Below are positions 1 through 8,208 of a stretch of 50,171 nucleotides of DNA, one piece after another. Position 1 is the stretch's first letter; every line of letters starts with the position of its first letter. Origin of the DNA: CAYRAV01 sp964422365 (GTDB lineage Bacteria; Bacillota; Clostridia; Lachnospirales; Lachnospiraceae). The translations under genes and the position numbers were made by a program. Under the pieces are notes generated by a model that had not been told where the DNA came from, made no database searches, and was given only the letters and a program-made list of their open reading frames with translations. Where the stretch lies: assembly GCA_964422365.1 (NCBI GenBank), contig CAYRAV010000017.1, positions 1 through 50,171 on the forward strand, given 5' to 3'.

Positions 1-3000
1 TGATGTTTCCCATGGCATCATAAGTATAGCTCTGGCCCGGCTGCGGCTTTCCGCCCGCTTCTGCTTTTGCAGATGCCCCGCCTGTTGTTACGGTCTTCTG
101 TCTTCCTGCTATGTCATAGGTATACTCTGCCAGAATGCCCAGGGCGTCTTTTTTCCGGATCAGGTTTCCGCTGCTGTCATATTCATTCTGCTCTTCTAAA
201 TACCCAAGGGCATTTTTTACACTCTCCAGCCTTCCCATCGTGTCATAGGTAAAAGTGTAACCTTCCCCGTCATCTTTCTCTTCATTGTAATTGCCGGCAC
301 TGACCGCCTTTACAAGGCTGCCGTTTCTGTCATAAAAGTACCGTTTTATGCCGCCTTCCTTATCCGCTTCCTTTAACAGCTGATTCATTAAGCTGTAGGT
401 TCTGGTGATGCTTCCGCTGCTGTCTGTTTCTCTGGTTAAATTCCCTGCCCTGTCATATTCATAAGCAGTGCTGCGGTGGATGCCGCCCTGCCTGTCGATA
501 TGCGTTTCTTTTGTCATGCGGTCAAGGAGGTCATATTCCCTGTGGATTTCATACCCTTCCGGTGTGGCAATCTTTGTTACATTGCCGTTTCTGTCATATT
601 CGTAAGATGTTGCCGGGAATGCCTTCTTTGCATGGCGGTCCGGTTCCAGCCCCAGGTCTTCCCTGTCCACGGAACCGGTTGTTTTTATCAGCCTGCCTGC
701 CGCATCATATTCAAACATGGCGTACCGGTATGTGCTTTCGTTGATTCTTGCCTTTTCTCCTGTTTTGTTGTTCAGGCAGTCATAGGTGTATTCCACTGCG
801 GCGCCCAGGCTGTCGCTGACTCTGGTTAAACGGTTCCTCCTGTCGTATTCAAAGGATAAGGTCAGCCATTTCTGCGGATTCTGCTCTTTTTTTACGGCTT
901 CCCCGCTCCGTTTTTCAAGGATTTTGTTCCCAGCTTTATCATACCCAAATTTTGTCACGCTGTAAAGCAGTTCCCCATCTTTTTTTTCTACAGGCTCCCG
1001 CTTTTCCATCAGCCATCCTGCATAATTATAGCGGTATAAAACTGCGTTTCTGCATGCATCCCTTTCTTCTGTCAGTCTTCCCGCCCTGTCATAGGCAAAA
1101 CTGCGGATTACTGTCCCGCCGGTGTCAATGACTTCTTTTAAGCGGTTCACGGCATCATAGGTATAACTGATTCCCTCGCCGTCATCTGTTTCTTCATTAT
1201 ACTGCTCCGGGCGGATAATCTTTATTATGTTTCCGTTTTTATCATGCTTATACCGTGTTACCCCGCCGTCAGGGTATTTTTCCGTCAGGCGGTACTGGTC
1301 TGCATCATAGGTGTATTCTGTGCCTTCCCCGCTGCCGGTGTCCCTGTTGTAACTTTCTGGGTGGATTTCCTTTCTTATGTTTCCGTCCATGTCCACTATG
1401 GTTCTGTGAATGGTGCCGTATGGGTCCCTGGTTTCGATTAGCCTGTCTAAATAATCATAGCGGTAGCGGAATGCCTCTTCCCCTGCCATGCTGCCTTTGC
1501 GGGCATTTGGTGTCACCAGTTTCAGCACGTTTCCGACGGCATCTACCATCTTCTCGGTTACATTTCCTAGGGCATCTTCTGTTCTGACAACCTCGCCTGT
1601 GTCGGAGTGGGTAAGTTTTACGGTGCCGTAGGGCGAGGTAATGGATGCGGTCCTTCCCATGCTGTCTAAGGTATAGGAGAACTCCGTTCCGTCTGCTGCT
1701 GTATAGAACAGCGGGTTATGGCACTTTCCTTCCTCATCATAGCCATAGCGTTCTGTGTTTCCTTCCGCATCCGTGGCGGATAACATTCTTCCATAGCGGT
1801 CATAGGTAAATACCGTTTCGGCTGTCTGGTTTTCATCCAGCCATGTGATTTCCCTTGTCTTCTTTCCGCAGGCGGAATCATAACTGTATTGTTCCCTGCG
1901 GTTCTCATTGTCTTCCCTGCATATTACCCGGTTCTTCCTGTCATAGGCATATTCCGTTACCAGACCGTCTGCAGTCTCTTCCCTTATAACCTGCCCGTAC
2001 TGATTATATTCCCATGTATGGATATTGCCGTTTTTGTCAGTTTCCGCTGTTTTATTGCCTTTTTCGTCAAATGTGTACATCTCTGCAGAGATGCCGTCCA
2101 GTGCTGCAATCTGTGTCCATGCCTCTGTGCTTCTGTGCCCTGCCTGTTCCTGGATGCCCTGCACCTTCTTCTTCAATGCTTCCCCCATGCCGCGTTCTGT
2201 ACGAATTACATGGTCTGCTTCATCACAATAGTAGTGTTCCCATCTCCCGGTATCACTGAACGCAAACCATGTTTCCTTATGGCGGTCGTCATATTCCATG
2301 CTGCATGTATTGCCGTCAGGGTATGTCTGGCAGATGACCCTGCCGAGTGCATCATAGGTGTTGGTCAGGAAATCCCTGCCGTCCCAGCCGTCCATGCTGG
2401 TAATTCTGCCGCGGCTGTCATACATGTAATCCTGTATGCCGCCTGTGGTGTAATGGGCACGGGTAAGACAGCCGTTCTTGTATTCGTAACGAAGTCTTCT
2501 GCCTGTCTCATCTCTGATTTCCATTATGTTTCCTTTTTCATAACAGAATCTGAGCACTCTGCCTCCCGGGGTGGTGATGGTACTGATCTGCCTGCTGCCT
2601 CCAAGGTAGGCAATGACTGTTTTACGGCTGCTGTACGAGTCTTTTGAGACCGAAAGCAGCCTGCCTTTTCTGTCATATTCATAACAGGCATACTCCCCGC
2701 TATGCCAGACGGTAACAGTATAGGTCTGCCTGTCCCTGTCCTCCGCAAGTGCCACTTCCCTTGTGCCGCCTCTTGTGTTCTCCCACTCCCCTTTGTGGTA
2801 TGCAAAGGTTTCTATGTGGGTGTCCGGCATAAGGACAGTTATGCGGTAACTGCTGTCATCCTGCGATTCTGCTGTCTGTTCTGCTGTCAGGCAGGTTTCA
2901 TACTCATGGAGCCAGCCTTTTCCAAAGTTTCCCTTATATGCAAGGGTGGAGCTGTACCTTCTTGAAAAGGTCCATTCTCCCTGCAGGTCCTCGCAGCGGT

Positions 3001-5821
3001 AGTCTTCCCGGTATACAAAGAAATGCCCTTTTGAACAGCATACCGGATCGCTGCTAAAGAGCAGATTGTTGGCAAAACTGGTAACTGCTGTCTGTGCCAG
3101 GCTCTTTGCATCAATCTCCCCGTACTTGTACATCTGGTACCCTGCTTCCACTGCGGTATCCCCTGCACTGTTCAGAACTGCACTTGTCAGCTTTTTGTCT
3201 GACGGGACCACACAGCCCAGTGCCGTTCCCAGAAGTTCCCTGACTGCATTTTCCCCAAGGCTCTGCAGGCTTAACGTTCCGTTTGCAAGGTCGCTTAACA
3301 CGCTTGAGCTGAACTGCTGTGCAAAGTTTGCAGCAAAACGGCTGGCTGTGCTTCCGCAGTCTCCCAGTTTTCCAATCGGTCCGGTGACGGCTGCCACCAT
3401 ACATCCTGTGGAAAATGTCTCTAAGTAGTCCTGCCAGCTGGTGTCTATCTTTCCATCTGCTATGTCAAACAGGAAGCTTACGCCGGTGCTCATACCTGCT
3501 CCCGCAAGCACTACTGGTCCAGCAATCATAACACTTGCAGCAATGCACAGCCCATTTTTTGCCAGAGTGTAGAGTGGTTCTCCCAGCACATCCTTTAACA
3601 GGTTGTCTGGTTCCGTCTTCCAGTCCCCGCTTTCTGCAAGATTTTTCAGACTCATGCCCTCCTGCATCTCTGCTGCTGCAAAAGTACACAATGCTGCTCC
3701 CACCACTACTGCAGCAGTGCCTCCGGTTGCCACAATCAGAACTGCCCCCGTTACTGCCATGAGAAGCCCTTTGCCAAACTTGGATTTCGCCTCCTGCTTT
3801 CTTGCCGCCAGTGCATCCGTAATCTGCTTGTTGTTGTCTGCCGCAGCCTCTGCTTCCTGTGCCCTTAATTCCGATTCATCATAGGAGACAGCAGGTGCTT
3901 TCGGTGCTCCGGTGGTATAATGCCTGATTTTCCCTGGTGCATACAGCTGCGAAGCAGTTCCCATAAGCCCAATCAGATGGTCTTCTACCGGTACGGCCGC
4001 CCCGTCTGTGCCGGGCTGGCATCGGTTCAGAAAAAGACATTCCTTTGCTGTTACCTCCAGTCTTTTGCAGAGGATTTCCTCTCCGTCGTCCCCGGCCGGC
4101 TTTCCAATCAGAATGTCTGTTCCAGTAAGCGTGAAATTCTCTGCCCGCATGGAGATGTCTCCATTTTTCTCCAGCTTCAGTTCCACGATATTCCCGTCAT
4201 CCGGAGTCATACTTATACCACCTGGCGTTAAGTCTATGCTGCATCCGTCTGGATTGCTTAGGGATCGGTTATCCGGATTGTCTATTTTATGCTCCCTTTC
4301 CCCGCCGGCTTCAATGCCGCGCAGAGAATGTACTGCTACAGCCTCCCATTCTTTCCCTGTCTGGAAATACAGGTGGACTTTTGCCCCTTTTACCGGCATG
4401 CAGTAATAGTCTTTGCTTTCTATGGCATAGGTAAAGAAATAATCTTCCTTTCCGTCCTCATAACCATCATCTTCATCAATTTCTAAATCAAGTGAGACCG
4501 TATTCCCTTTTCTCTCCTTTATGGTTCCAATCAAGCTGACACCTGCCAGTGCCGGATTGTCCTGATACCTTGCCGTAACGGCATCAGGCCAGCGCAGAAT
4601 ATACTCATAGAAAACCTGCCCGCCTTCCACATAAGCTTCCACATGAGTGACAGCAAGTTCGCTGCCCTCGATTTCCATCCGGCTTCCAAGGGGAATATAG
4701 CGTGTGCTGCGGACTGCCAGCATTGTATGGTTTAATTCTTCCATGCTGCTCTGGGCAGCTTCTTTCCCTTCTGCTGTATCTACGTCCGCCCTGCTGGATT
4801 TGGCATCGCCATCCTGGGTCTGGTCAGAGCTGGAATTTAACATTTCCATGGCATTGAAGATAAGCTCCTCCATTTTTTCATCGGTATAACCCAGACTGCT
4901 GATGTCCAGTTCCCCAGAATCAATCATTTCCTGAATGTTGTTTTTTGTCCTTTTTGCCAGCTCCTTTTTCTCCTGTTCTTCCTCATTTTCCAAAAATGAA
5001 CCTTTGAAGGCGGCTAGTTCTCCTATTTCTGTTTTTTCGATATTTCCAACAGCCGCAGCAGTTTCCATTTTCCCTGCTGTCAATGCGTTCTTTGCTTTTT
5101 TCTTTTCTTTTTCTTTCTTTTTGGCTTCCTTCTCATCTTTGATTATCTGAAGCACGGAAAAAGCTGTCATTTCTTCATAGAAGTCCTCAAAGCATCCTTT
5201 CAAGTCTCGTATCGTGGTTTGTTCCTCAATGGTAACTTTCTTTGCCTTTCCTGTTTTCTCTGGCACTCCCAGCGTGACATAAGGATTATTTTTGGTACAA
5301 TCCGGTGTAAGCACTGCCTCGAACATGGCCGCAATTCTCTTTAAGAACTCCCAGTCCGTTTCCTTATACTGCAGAATTGGAAAATCTGTCACACGTCTGC
5401 TTGGTATGTTTTCTTTTATAATGCCTTTTGGATAATCTTTTCCCACTGCCTGGATAATTTCATGATATGTAATACCCTTTTTGAAAAAGGAACGGCTTTT
5501 CTTCTCAATGTCCATTTTGGCAGTATGTGCCAGTGCCTGAACATATAATATGTAAAAGCCATCTTCGCATCTTACCCTTGTCTCGGCTGCATATCCGGCA
5601 AAAAACATTCTCGGTTCATTCTTTTTTTTGTTAATATAGGATGCCTTAACCTCTGTATCCTCTGTAATCTTTCCTATGTACTCATCTGCCTTTTCTTCCG
5701 GGATAACTGCCTTAAACCAGAAGGAAGGATGTCCGTTGCAGCCGCTCTCTAAGCCGATATCCTTGATATACTGCAGTTCCAAAGGAAATTCTATAGTTAA
5801 ATCCTGAAATTTCTGTTTCAT
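1..5821 (-). CDS. VgrG-RHS fusion toxin carrier (partial, C-terminus beyond window)
   Basis: The frame is open from ATG at 5821 to the window edge (1940 codons), so the C-terminal toxin is not visible. Residues 1 to about 220 are VgrG/phage late-control-D-like, with YKETDWEFLKRIA near residue 148. A Lys/Glu-rich linker follows (about 220-300), then a gp5-like part with MPVKGAKVHLYF. Two Ala/Gly/Val-rich hydrophobic segments lie near residues 685-720 and 748-785. From about 920 a DUF6531-like start (DPVCCSKGHF, FSRRYSSTL, GKGWLHEYE) leads into many YD repeats such as YTYDAMGN, EYDRNGNV and YDRAGRL. In known systems RHS repeats form a shell around a C-terminal toxin and VgrG is the spike carrying it. 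This would make spike and cargo one polypeptide. It follows the PAAR-like gene by 65 bp and is clearly more G+C rich than the genes upstream. The fold calls are firm; delivery is inferred. Confidence 0.9.
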   Translation of the reverse strand, partial: MKQKFQDLTIEFPLELQYIKDIGLESGCNGHPSFWFKAVIPEEKADEYIGKITEDTEVKASYINKKKNEPRMFFAGYAAETRVRCEDGFYILYVQALAHTAKMDIEKKSRSFFKKGITYHEIIQAVGKDYPKGIIKENIPSRRVTDFPILQYKETDWEFLKRIAAMFEAVLTPDCTKNNPYVTLGVPEKTGKAKKVTIEEQTTIRDLKGCFEDFYEEMTAFSVLQIIKDEKEAKKKEKEKKKAKNALTAGKMETAAAVGNIEKTEIGELAAFKGSFLENEEEQEKKELAKRTKNNIQEMIDSGELDISSLGYTDEKMEELIFNAMEMLNSSSDQTQDGDAKSSRADVDTAEGKEAAQSSMEELNHTMLAVRSTRYIPLGSRMEIEGSELAVTHVEAYVEGGQVFYEYILRWPDAVTARYQDNPALAGVSLIGTIKERKGNTVSLDLEIDEDDGYEDGKEDYFFTYAIESKDYYCMPVKGAKVHLYFQTGKEWEAVAVHSLRGIEAGGEREHKIDNPDNRSLSNPDGCSIDLTPGGISMTPDDGNIVELKLEKNGDISMRAENFTLTGTDILIGKPAGDDGEEILCKRLEVTAKECLFLNRCQPGTDGAAVPVEDHLIGLMGTASQLYAPGKIRHYTTGAPKAPAVSYDESELRAQEAEAAADNNKQITDALAARKQEAKSKFGKGLLMAVTGAVLIVATGGTAAVVVGAALCTFAAAEMQEGMSLKNLAESGDWKTEPDNLLKDVLGEPLYTLAKNGLCIAASVMIAGPVVLAGAGMSTGVSFLFDIADGKIDTSWQDYLETFSTGCMVAAVTGPIGKLGDCGSTASRFAANFAQQFSSSVLSDLANGTLSLQSLGENAVRELLGTALGCVVPSDKKLTSAVLNSAGDTAVEAGYQMYKYGEIDAKSLAQTAVTSFANNLLFSSDPVCCSKGHFFVYREDYRCEDLQGEWTFSRRYSSTLAYKGNFGKGWLHEYETCLTAEQTAESQDDSSYRITVLMPDTHIETFAYHKGEWENTRGGTREVALAEDRDRQTYTVTVWHSGEYACYEYDRKGRLLSVSKDSYSSRKTVIAYLGGSRQISTITTPGGRVLRFCYEKGNIMEIRDETGRRLRYEYKNGCLTRAHYTTGGIQDYMYDSRGRITSMDGWDGRDFLTNTYDALGRVICQTYPDGNTCSMEYDDRHKETWFAFSDTGRWEHYYCDEADHVIRTERGMGEALKKKVQGIQEQAGHRSTEAWTQIAALDGISAEMYTFDEKGNKTAETDKNGNIHTWEYNQYGQVIREETADGLVTEYAYDRKNRVICREDNENRREQYSYDSACGKKTREITWLDENQTAETVFTYDRYGRMLSATDAEGNTERYGYDEEGKCHNPLFYTAADGTEFSYTLDSMGRTASITSPYGTVKLTHSDTGEVVRTEDALGNVTEKMVDAVGNVLKLVTPNARKGSMAGEEAFRYRYDYLDRLIETRDPYGTIHRTIVDMDGNIRKEIHPESYNRDTGSGEGTEYTYDADQYRLTEKYPDGGVTRYKHDKNGNIIKIIRPEQYNEETDDGEGISYTYDAVNRLKEVIDTGGTVIRSFAYDRAGRLTEERDACRNAVLYRYNYAGWLMEKREPVEKKDGELLYSVTKFGYDKAGNKILEKRSGEAVKKEQNPQKWLTLSFEYDRRNRLTRVSDSLGAAVEYTYDCLNNKTGEKARINESTYRYAMFEYDAAGRLIKTTGSVDREDLGLEPDRHAKKAFPATSYEYDRNGNVTKIATPEGYEIHREYDLLDRMTKETHIDRQGGIHRSTAYEYDRAGNLTRETDSSGSITRTYSLMNQLLKEADKEGGIKRYFYDRNGSLVKAVSAGNYNEEKDDGEGYTFTYDTMGRLESVKNALGYLEEQNEYDSSGNLIRKKDALGILAEYTYDIAGRQKTVTTGGASAKAEAGGKPQPGQSYTYDAMGNI

Positions 5822-5886
5822 CCATTGTACCTACCTCTCTTTCACACTTGTACTCTTGTGAAATCTATTCCTAACAGCAGATTTTG

Positions 5887-6513
5887 TTATGCTTTGCTGT
5901 TGTTCTGTTCATGGACTGCGTTTTCCTGTCCATCATCTATAATAGATATTTGTTTGTTACATTTCTCACAGATAATGGTGCATTTTGTTGTCATCGCCCT
6001 TTTTCCATTAATGATTAAATCCTCTGAGGCATCATCCCAGATAACGGAAAATTTCTCCGGATTGCATGTAATCATAACGCTCTCTGTCAACATTTCTGCA
6101 TATTCATCTTTTTCTTCTTTCTTTTCTTTCCCTTCATTTCCTGTTAGGAAATTGATTGCCTTCGAAAAAAAGCCTCCGACCGCATTGACACAGTCCATTG
6201 CTGTATCCAGCAGGTCATGGGTCTGATCCTCCACATCCTGCATAATTGCATCAATTGCATCCTGGCGGTCCGGGTTTTCCATGCAGGTACAGTACCCAAA
6301 TGGCTGTATGTTCTCAATCGCTGTGGTATCTGTATCTACCATAATCGGCATATCATGCATGTAGGTACCATGACACTTTGGCACCCGCAAATGCGACTCT
6401 CTAGAACCACATTCACAAATTGCCAGCCCTCCATGCAATACATATCTGGCATTTTCCTCTACACTTTCTTCTGATGTAATTTCCGTTTCCGCAGTCATTT
6501 TTCCCTCTGCCAT
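5887..6513 (-). CDS. DUF4280 PAAR-like spike-tip protein
   Basis: This 208-aa protein has the two-part layout of the DUF4280 (PAAR-like) family. The N-terminal part reads ARYVLHGGLAICECGSRE near residue 22 and ends in FGYCTC near 75. The C-terminal part reads MTTKCTIICEKCNKQISI near residue 185. A charged, Lys/Glu-rich insert (about 115-135) separates them. Family members are thought to cap VgrG-type spikes and connect effectors to them. The start has a strong ribosome binding site (taggaggaagagaaATG). It lies just upstream of the VgrG-RHS gene and 11 bp after the Imm11-like gene, so co-transcription is likely. Partner choice between the two VgrG proteins of the cluster is unknown. The multiple Cys pairs could bind metal, which is inference. 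Confidence 0.8.
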   Translation of the reverse strand: MAEGKMTAETEITSEESVEENARYVLHGGLAICECGSRESHLRVPKCHGTYMHDMPIMVDTDTTAIENIQPFGYCTCMENPDRQDAIDAIMQDVEDQTHDLLDTAMDCVNAVGGFFSKAINFLTGNEGKEKKEEKDEYAEMLTESVMITCNPEKFSVIWDDASEDLIINGKRAMTTKCTIICEKCNKQISIIDDGQENAVHEQNNSKA

Positions 6514-6524
6514 TTCTCTTCCTC

Positions 6525-7043
6525 CTATGCTAACTCTATTTCCTGAAACTGAATTCCAACACAGTGCCGCCGCAGCAGCGATTCTACAACTGCCATAGAA
6601 ACAACCATATAATTCGGTGAAATTCCTTCTATTCGAAAAAGGTGTTGTTCTCTTATCTTTCCATAATCTAAAACCAATCTTTTTATACTCCTGTCTTTGT
6701 AAAATTCAGTGCTTTCGTGCAGACAGTCTATCCGGTCCACTAACACAATTTTATAAATAAGCGGCACTTCCTGCGTTTTTAAACTTAAAATTGCATTTGA
6801 AAAGGCAATATCGGAATCGTACATCTGAATCACTTTATATACTTTATCACTAACCATAAGCCATGGAGCTTCTATTACTTCCGAAAAAATAGTATGTATC
6901 TCATCCTGTACATGTAAGGTTACGCTTTTTTTCATTTTTCCTATATACTCTGTTCCAAGTTCTATACTCTGCTGAGTCGAAAATTCTGCAAATTGGATTC
7001 CTTTTTGTATCCTTTTGTCCTGAGACATTATATAATATTTCAT
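6525..7043 (-). CDS. Imm11/DUF1629-like protein
   Basis: A 172-aa soluble protein without signal peptide. Its order of features resembles the Imm11 (DUF1629) family: an APWLMVSDKVYKVIQ stretch near residue 60, then LIYKIVLVDRIDCLH near 95, a REQHLFRIEGISPNYMVVS stretch near 130, and a C-terminal GIQFQEIEL. Imm11 proteins occur in polymorphic toxin loci and are proposed immunity proteins, and the family is also common around spike genes in Firmicutes. Here it sits between the pentapeptide gene and the PAAR-like gene (15 and 11 bp gaps), upstream of the RHS toxin gene rather than downstream where a dedicated immunity gene would be expected. It may therefore be a shared accessory protein. The family call is from visual pattern only. 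Confidence 0.55.
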   Translation of the reverse strand: MKYYIMSQDKRIQKGIQFAEFSTQQSIELGTEYIGKMKKSVTLHVQDEIHTIFSEVIEAPWLMVSDKVYKVIQMYDSDIAFSNAILSLKTQEVPLIYKIVLVDRIDCLHESTEFYKDRSIKRLVLDYGKIREQHLFRIEGISPNYMVVSMAVVESLLRRHCVGIQFQEIELA

Positions 7044-7058
7044 CCATTCACCTTCCCT

Positions 7059-8195
7059 CTATACAATCCATACAATTTCTTCCTTCTGTTCCTGCGACAG
7101 ATTCAACTTATCCCGGTATTTCATATTCATTCTTGCACCTTTTAACTTTGCAGAATCAAATACTGCCTTTCTCATATCTGCATTTTCAAAATCACAATTG
7201 CGCAAATCACAATACGAAAAATTCACATTGTCTAAGACACATTCCCTAAAAGAAACAGGATATATTCCCGGAGTAATCTGACCGTTTACATACTCTCCTC
7301 CATAAAACATGCTGGTATGCATATCACAATTACATAAAACCGCTCCTGTAAAATCTGCCTGCTGAAAAGTGTTTCCAATAAATGCCGTATCATCGATTCT
7401 GCTGTTCCTAAAATTTGCTCCCATTAAATTAGTCAGTGTAAATAAATGGTATCGTATTCTACAATCTTCAAAACAGGTAAACATCAGATTTTTACAATCT
7501 ACCCGCTTAGATTCCTCTTTTAAAACAATCCCGCTATAATCTCTGTATAAAAGGTTATGTTCTTTTAAATGATCCATATCTCCCTTTTTATACATTTCTT
7601 CTTTGATTGCTTCAAAATCCTCATTTGTCTGTAAATGAACCATCTGCACCTCGTCCATATATCCTCCTATTAAAATCAAAAACGCTCTGTGCTTTTTAAA
7701 CTCCTTATAGGTCCTCCGTTTCCTTATTGCACGAAATGCGTGGTATCCACCCAGATAAAAATATCCTTTGCATTTTTCAAATGCCTCGATTTTTATATCT
7801 GCAATATCTCCTTCATACAAATTTCCGATGTATTTTGCAGCTTCTGATTTTAATGCATCTTCTAACTGTTCAAAGGCATCAAACAATTCTGGCATTGCAA
7901 TATAGAGTATTTTCTCTTTTTTATCCAGTATTTTATCCTTATCCCGGGCCTCTATTGCCCACTGATAAGTTCCATCTATAACATGAGCCTGCAGATAGGA
8001 AAACTGAAGTTCTGCAATCTCTGTATCCTTATATTCTTTTTTGAGCTTTTCTGCCATTCGGTCAAATCCTTCTAACAGTTTTTCACAGTACACTTCTCTG
8101 TTCTTTGTAAAATCCTTATGAAACTGTATCATTGCCCTTTCCACTGCAGTTGCTGCCTTTTCCTTAAAATCCGCCAATGCTTCCTTTCTATCCAT
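7059..8195 (-). CDS. Pentapeptide-repeat protein of the spike cluster
   Basis: 378 aa. Residues 1 to about 210 are charged and helical-looking with no recognised domain. From about 225 to 360 the protein shows pentapeptide-repeat character, A(D/N)LXX-like: GANFRNSRID, TAFIGNTF, ADFTGAVLCNCD, then VNFSYCDLRNCDFENADM and AVFDSAKLKGARM. Such repeats form a right-handed square beta-helix used for protein-protein contacts. The start follows ggatgggaaaaacATG. It lies 13 bp after the stand-alone VgrG and 15 bp before the Imm11-like gene, indicating a shared transcript. A role as adaptor, spike-associated scaffold or effector is plausible but cannot be decided from sequence. Confidence 0.85.
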   Translation of the reverse strand: MDRKEALADFKEKAATAVERAMIQFHKDFTKNREVYCEKLLEGFDRMAEKLKKEYKDTEIAELQFSYLQAHVIDGTYQWAIEARDKDKILDKKEKILYIAMPELFDAFEQLEDALKSEAAKYIGNLYEGDIADIKIEAFEKCKGYFYLGGYHAFRAIRKRRTYKEFKKHRAFLILIGGYMDEVQMVHLQTNEDFEAIKEEMYKKGDMDHLKEHNLLYRDYSGIVLKEESKRVDCKNLMFTCFEDCRIRYHLFTLTNLMGANFRNSRIDDTAFIGNTFQQADFTGAVLCNCDMHTSMFYGGEYVNGQITPGIYPVSFRECVLDNVNFSYCDLRNCDFENADMRKAVFDSAKLKGARMNMKYRDKLNLSQEQKEEIVWIV

Positions 8196-8208
8196 GTTTT
8201 TCCCATCC

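Noticed and set aside
67..4486. Many open frames on the plus strand and other minus frames across 1-5 kb
   Set aside because: They overlap the single long minus-strand frame whose translation has continuous VgrG and RHS motifs; they are antisense shadows of G+C-rich coding DNA.
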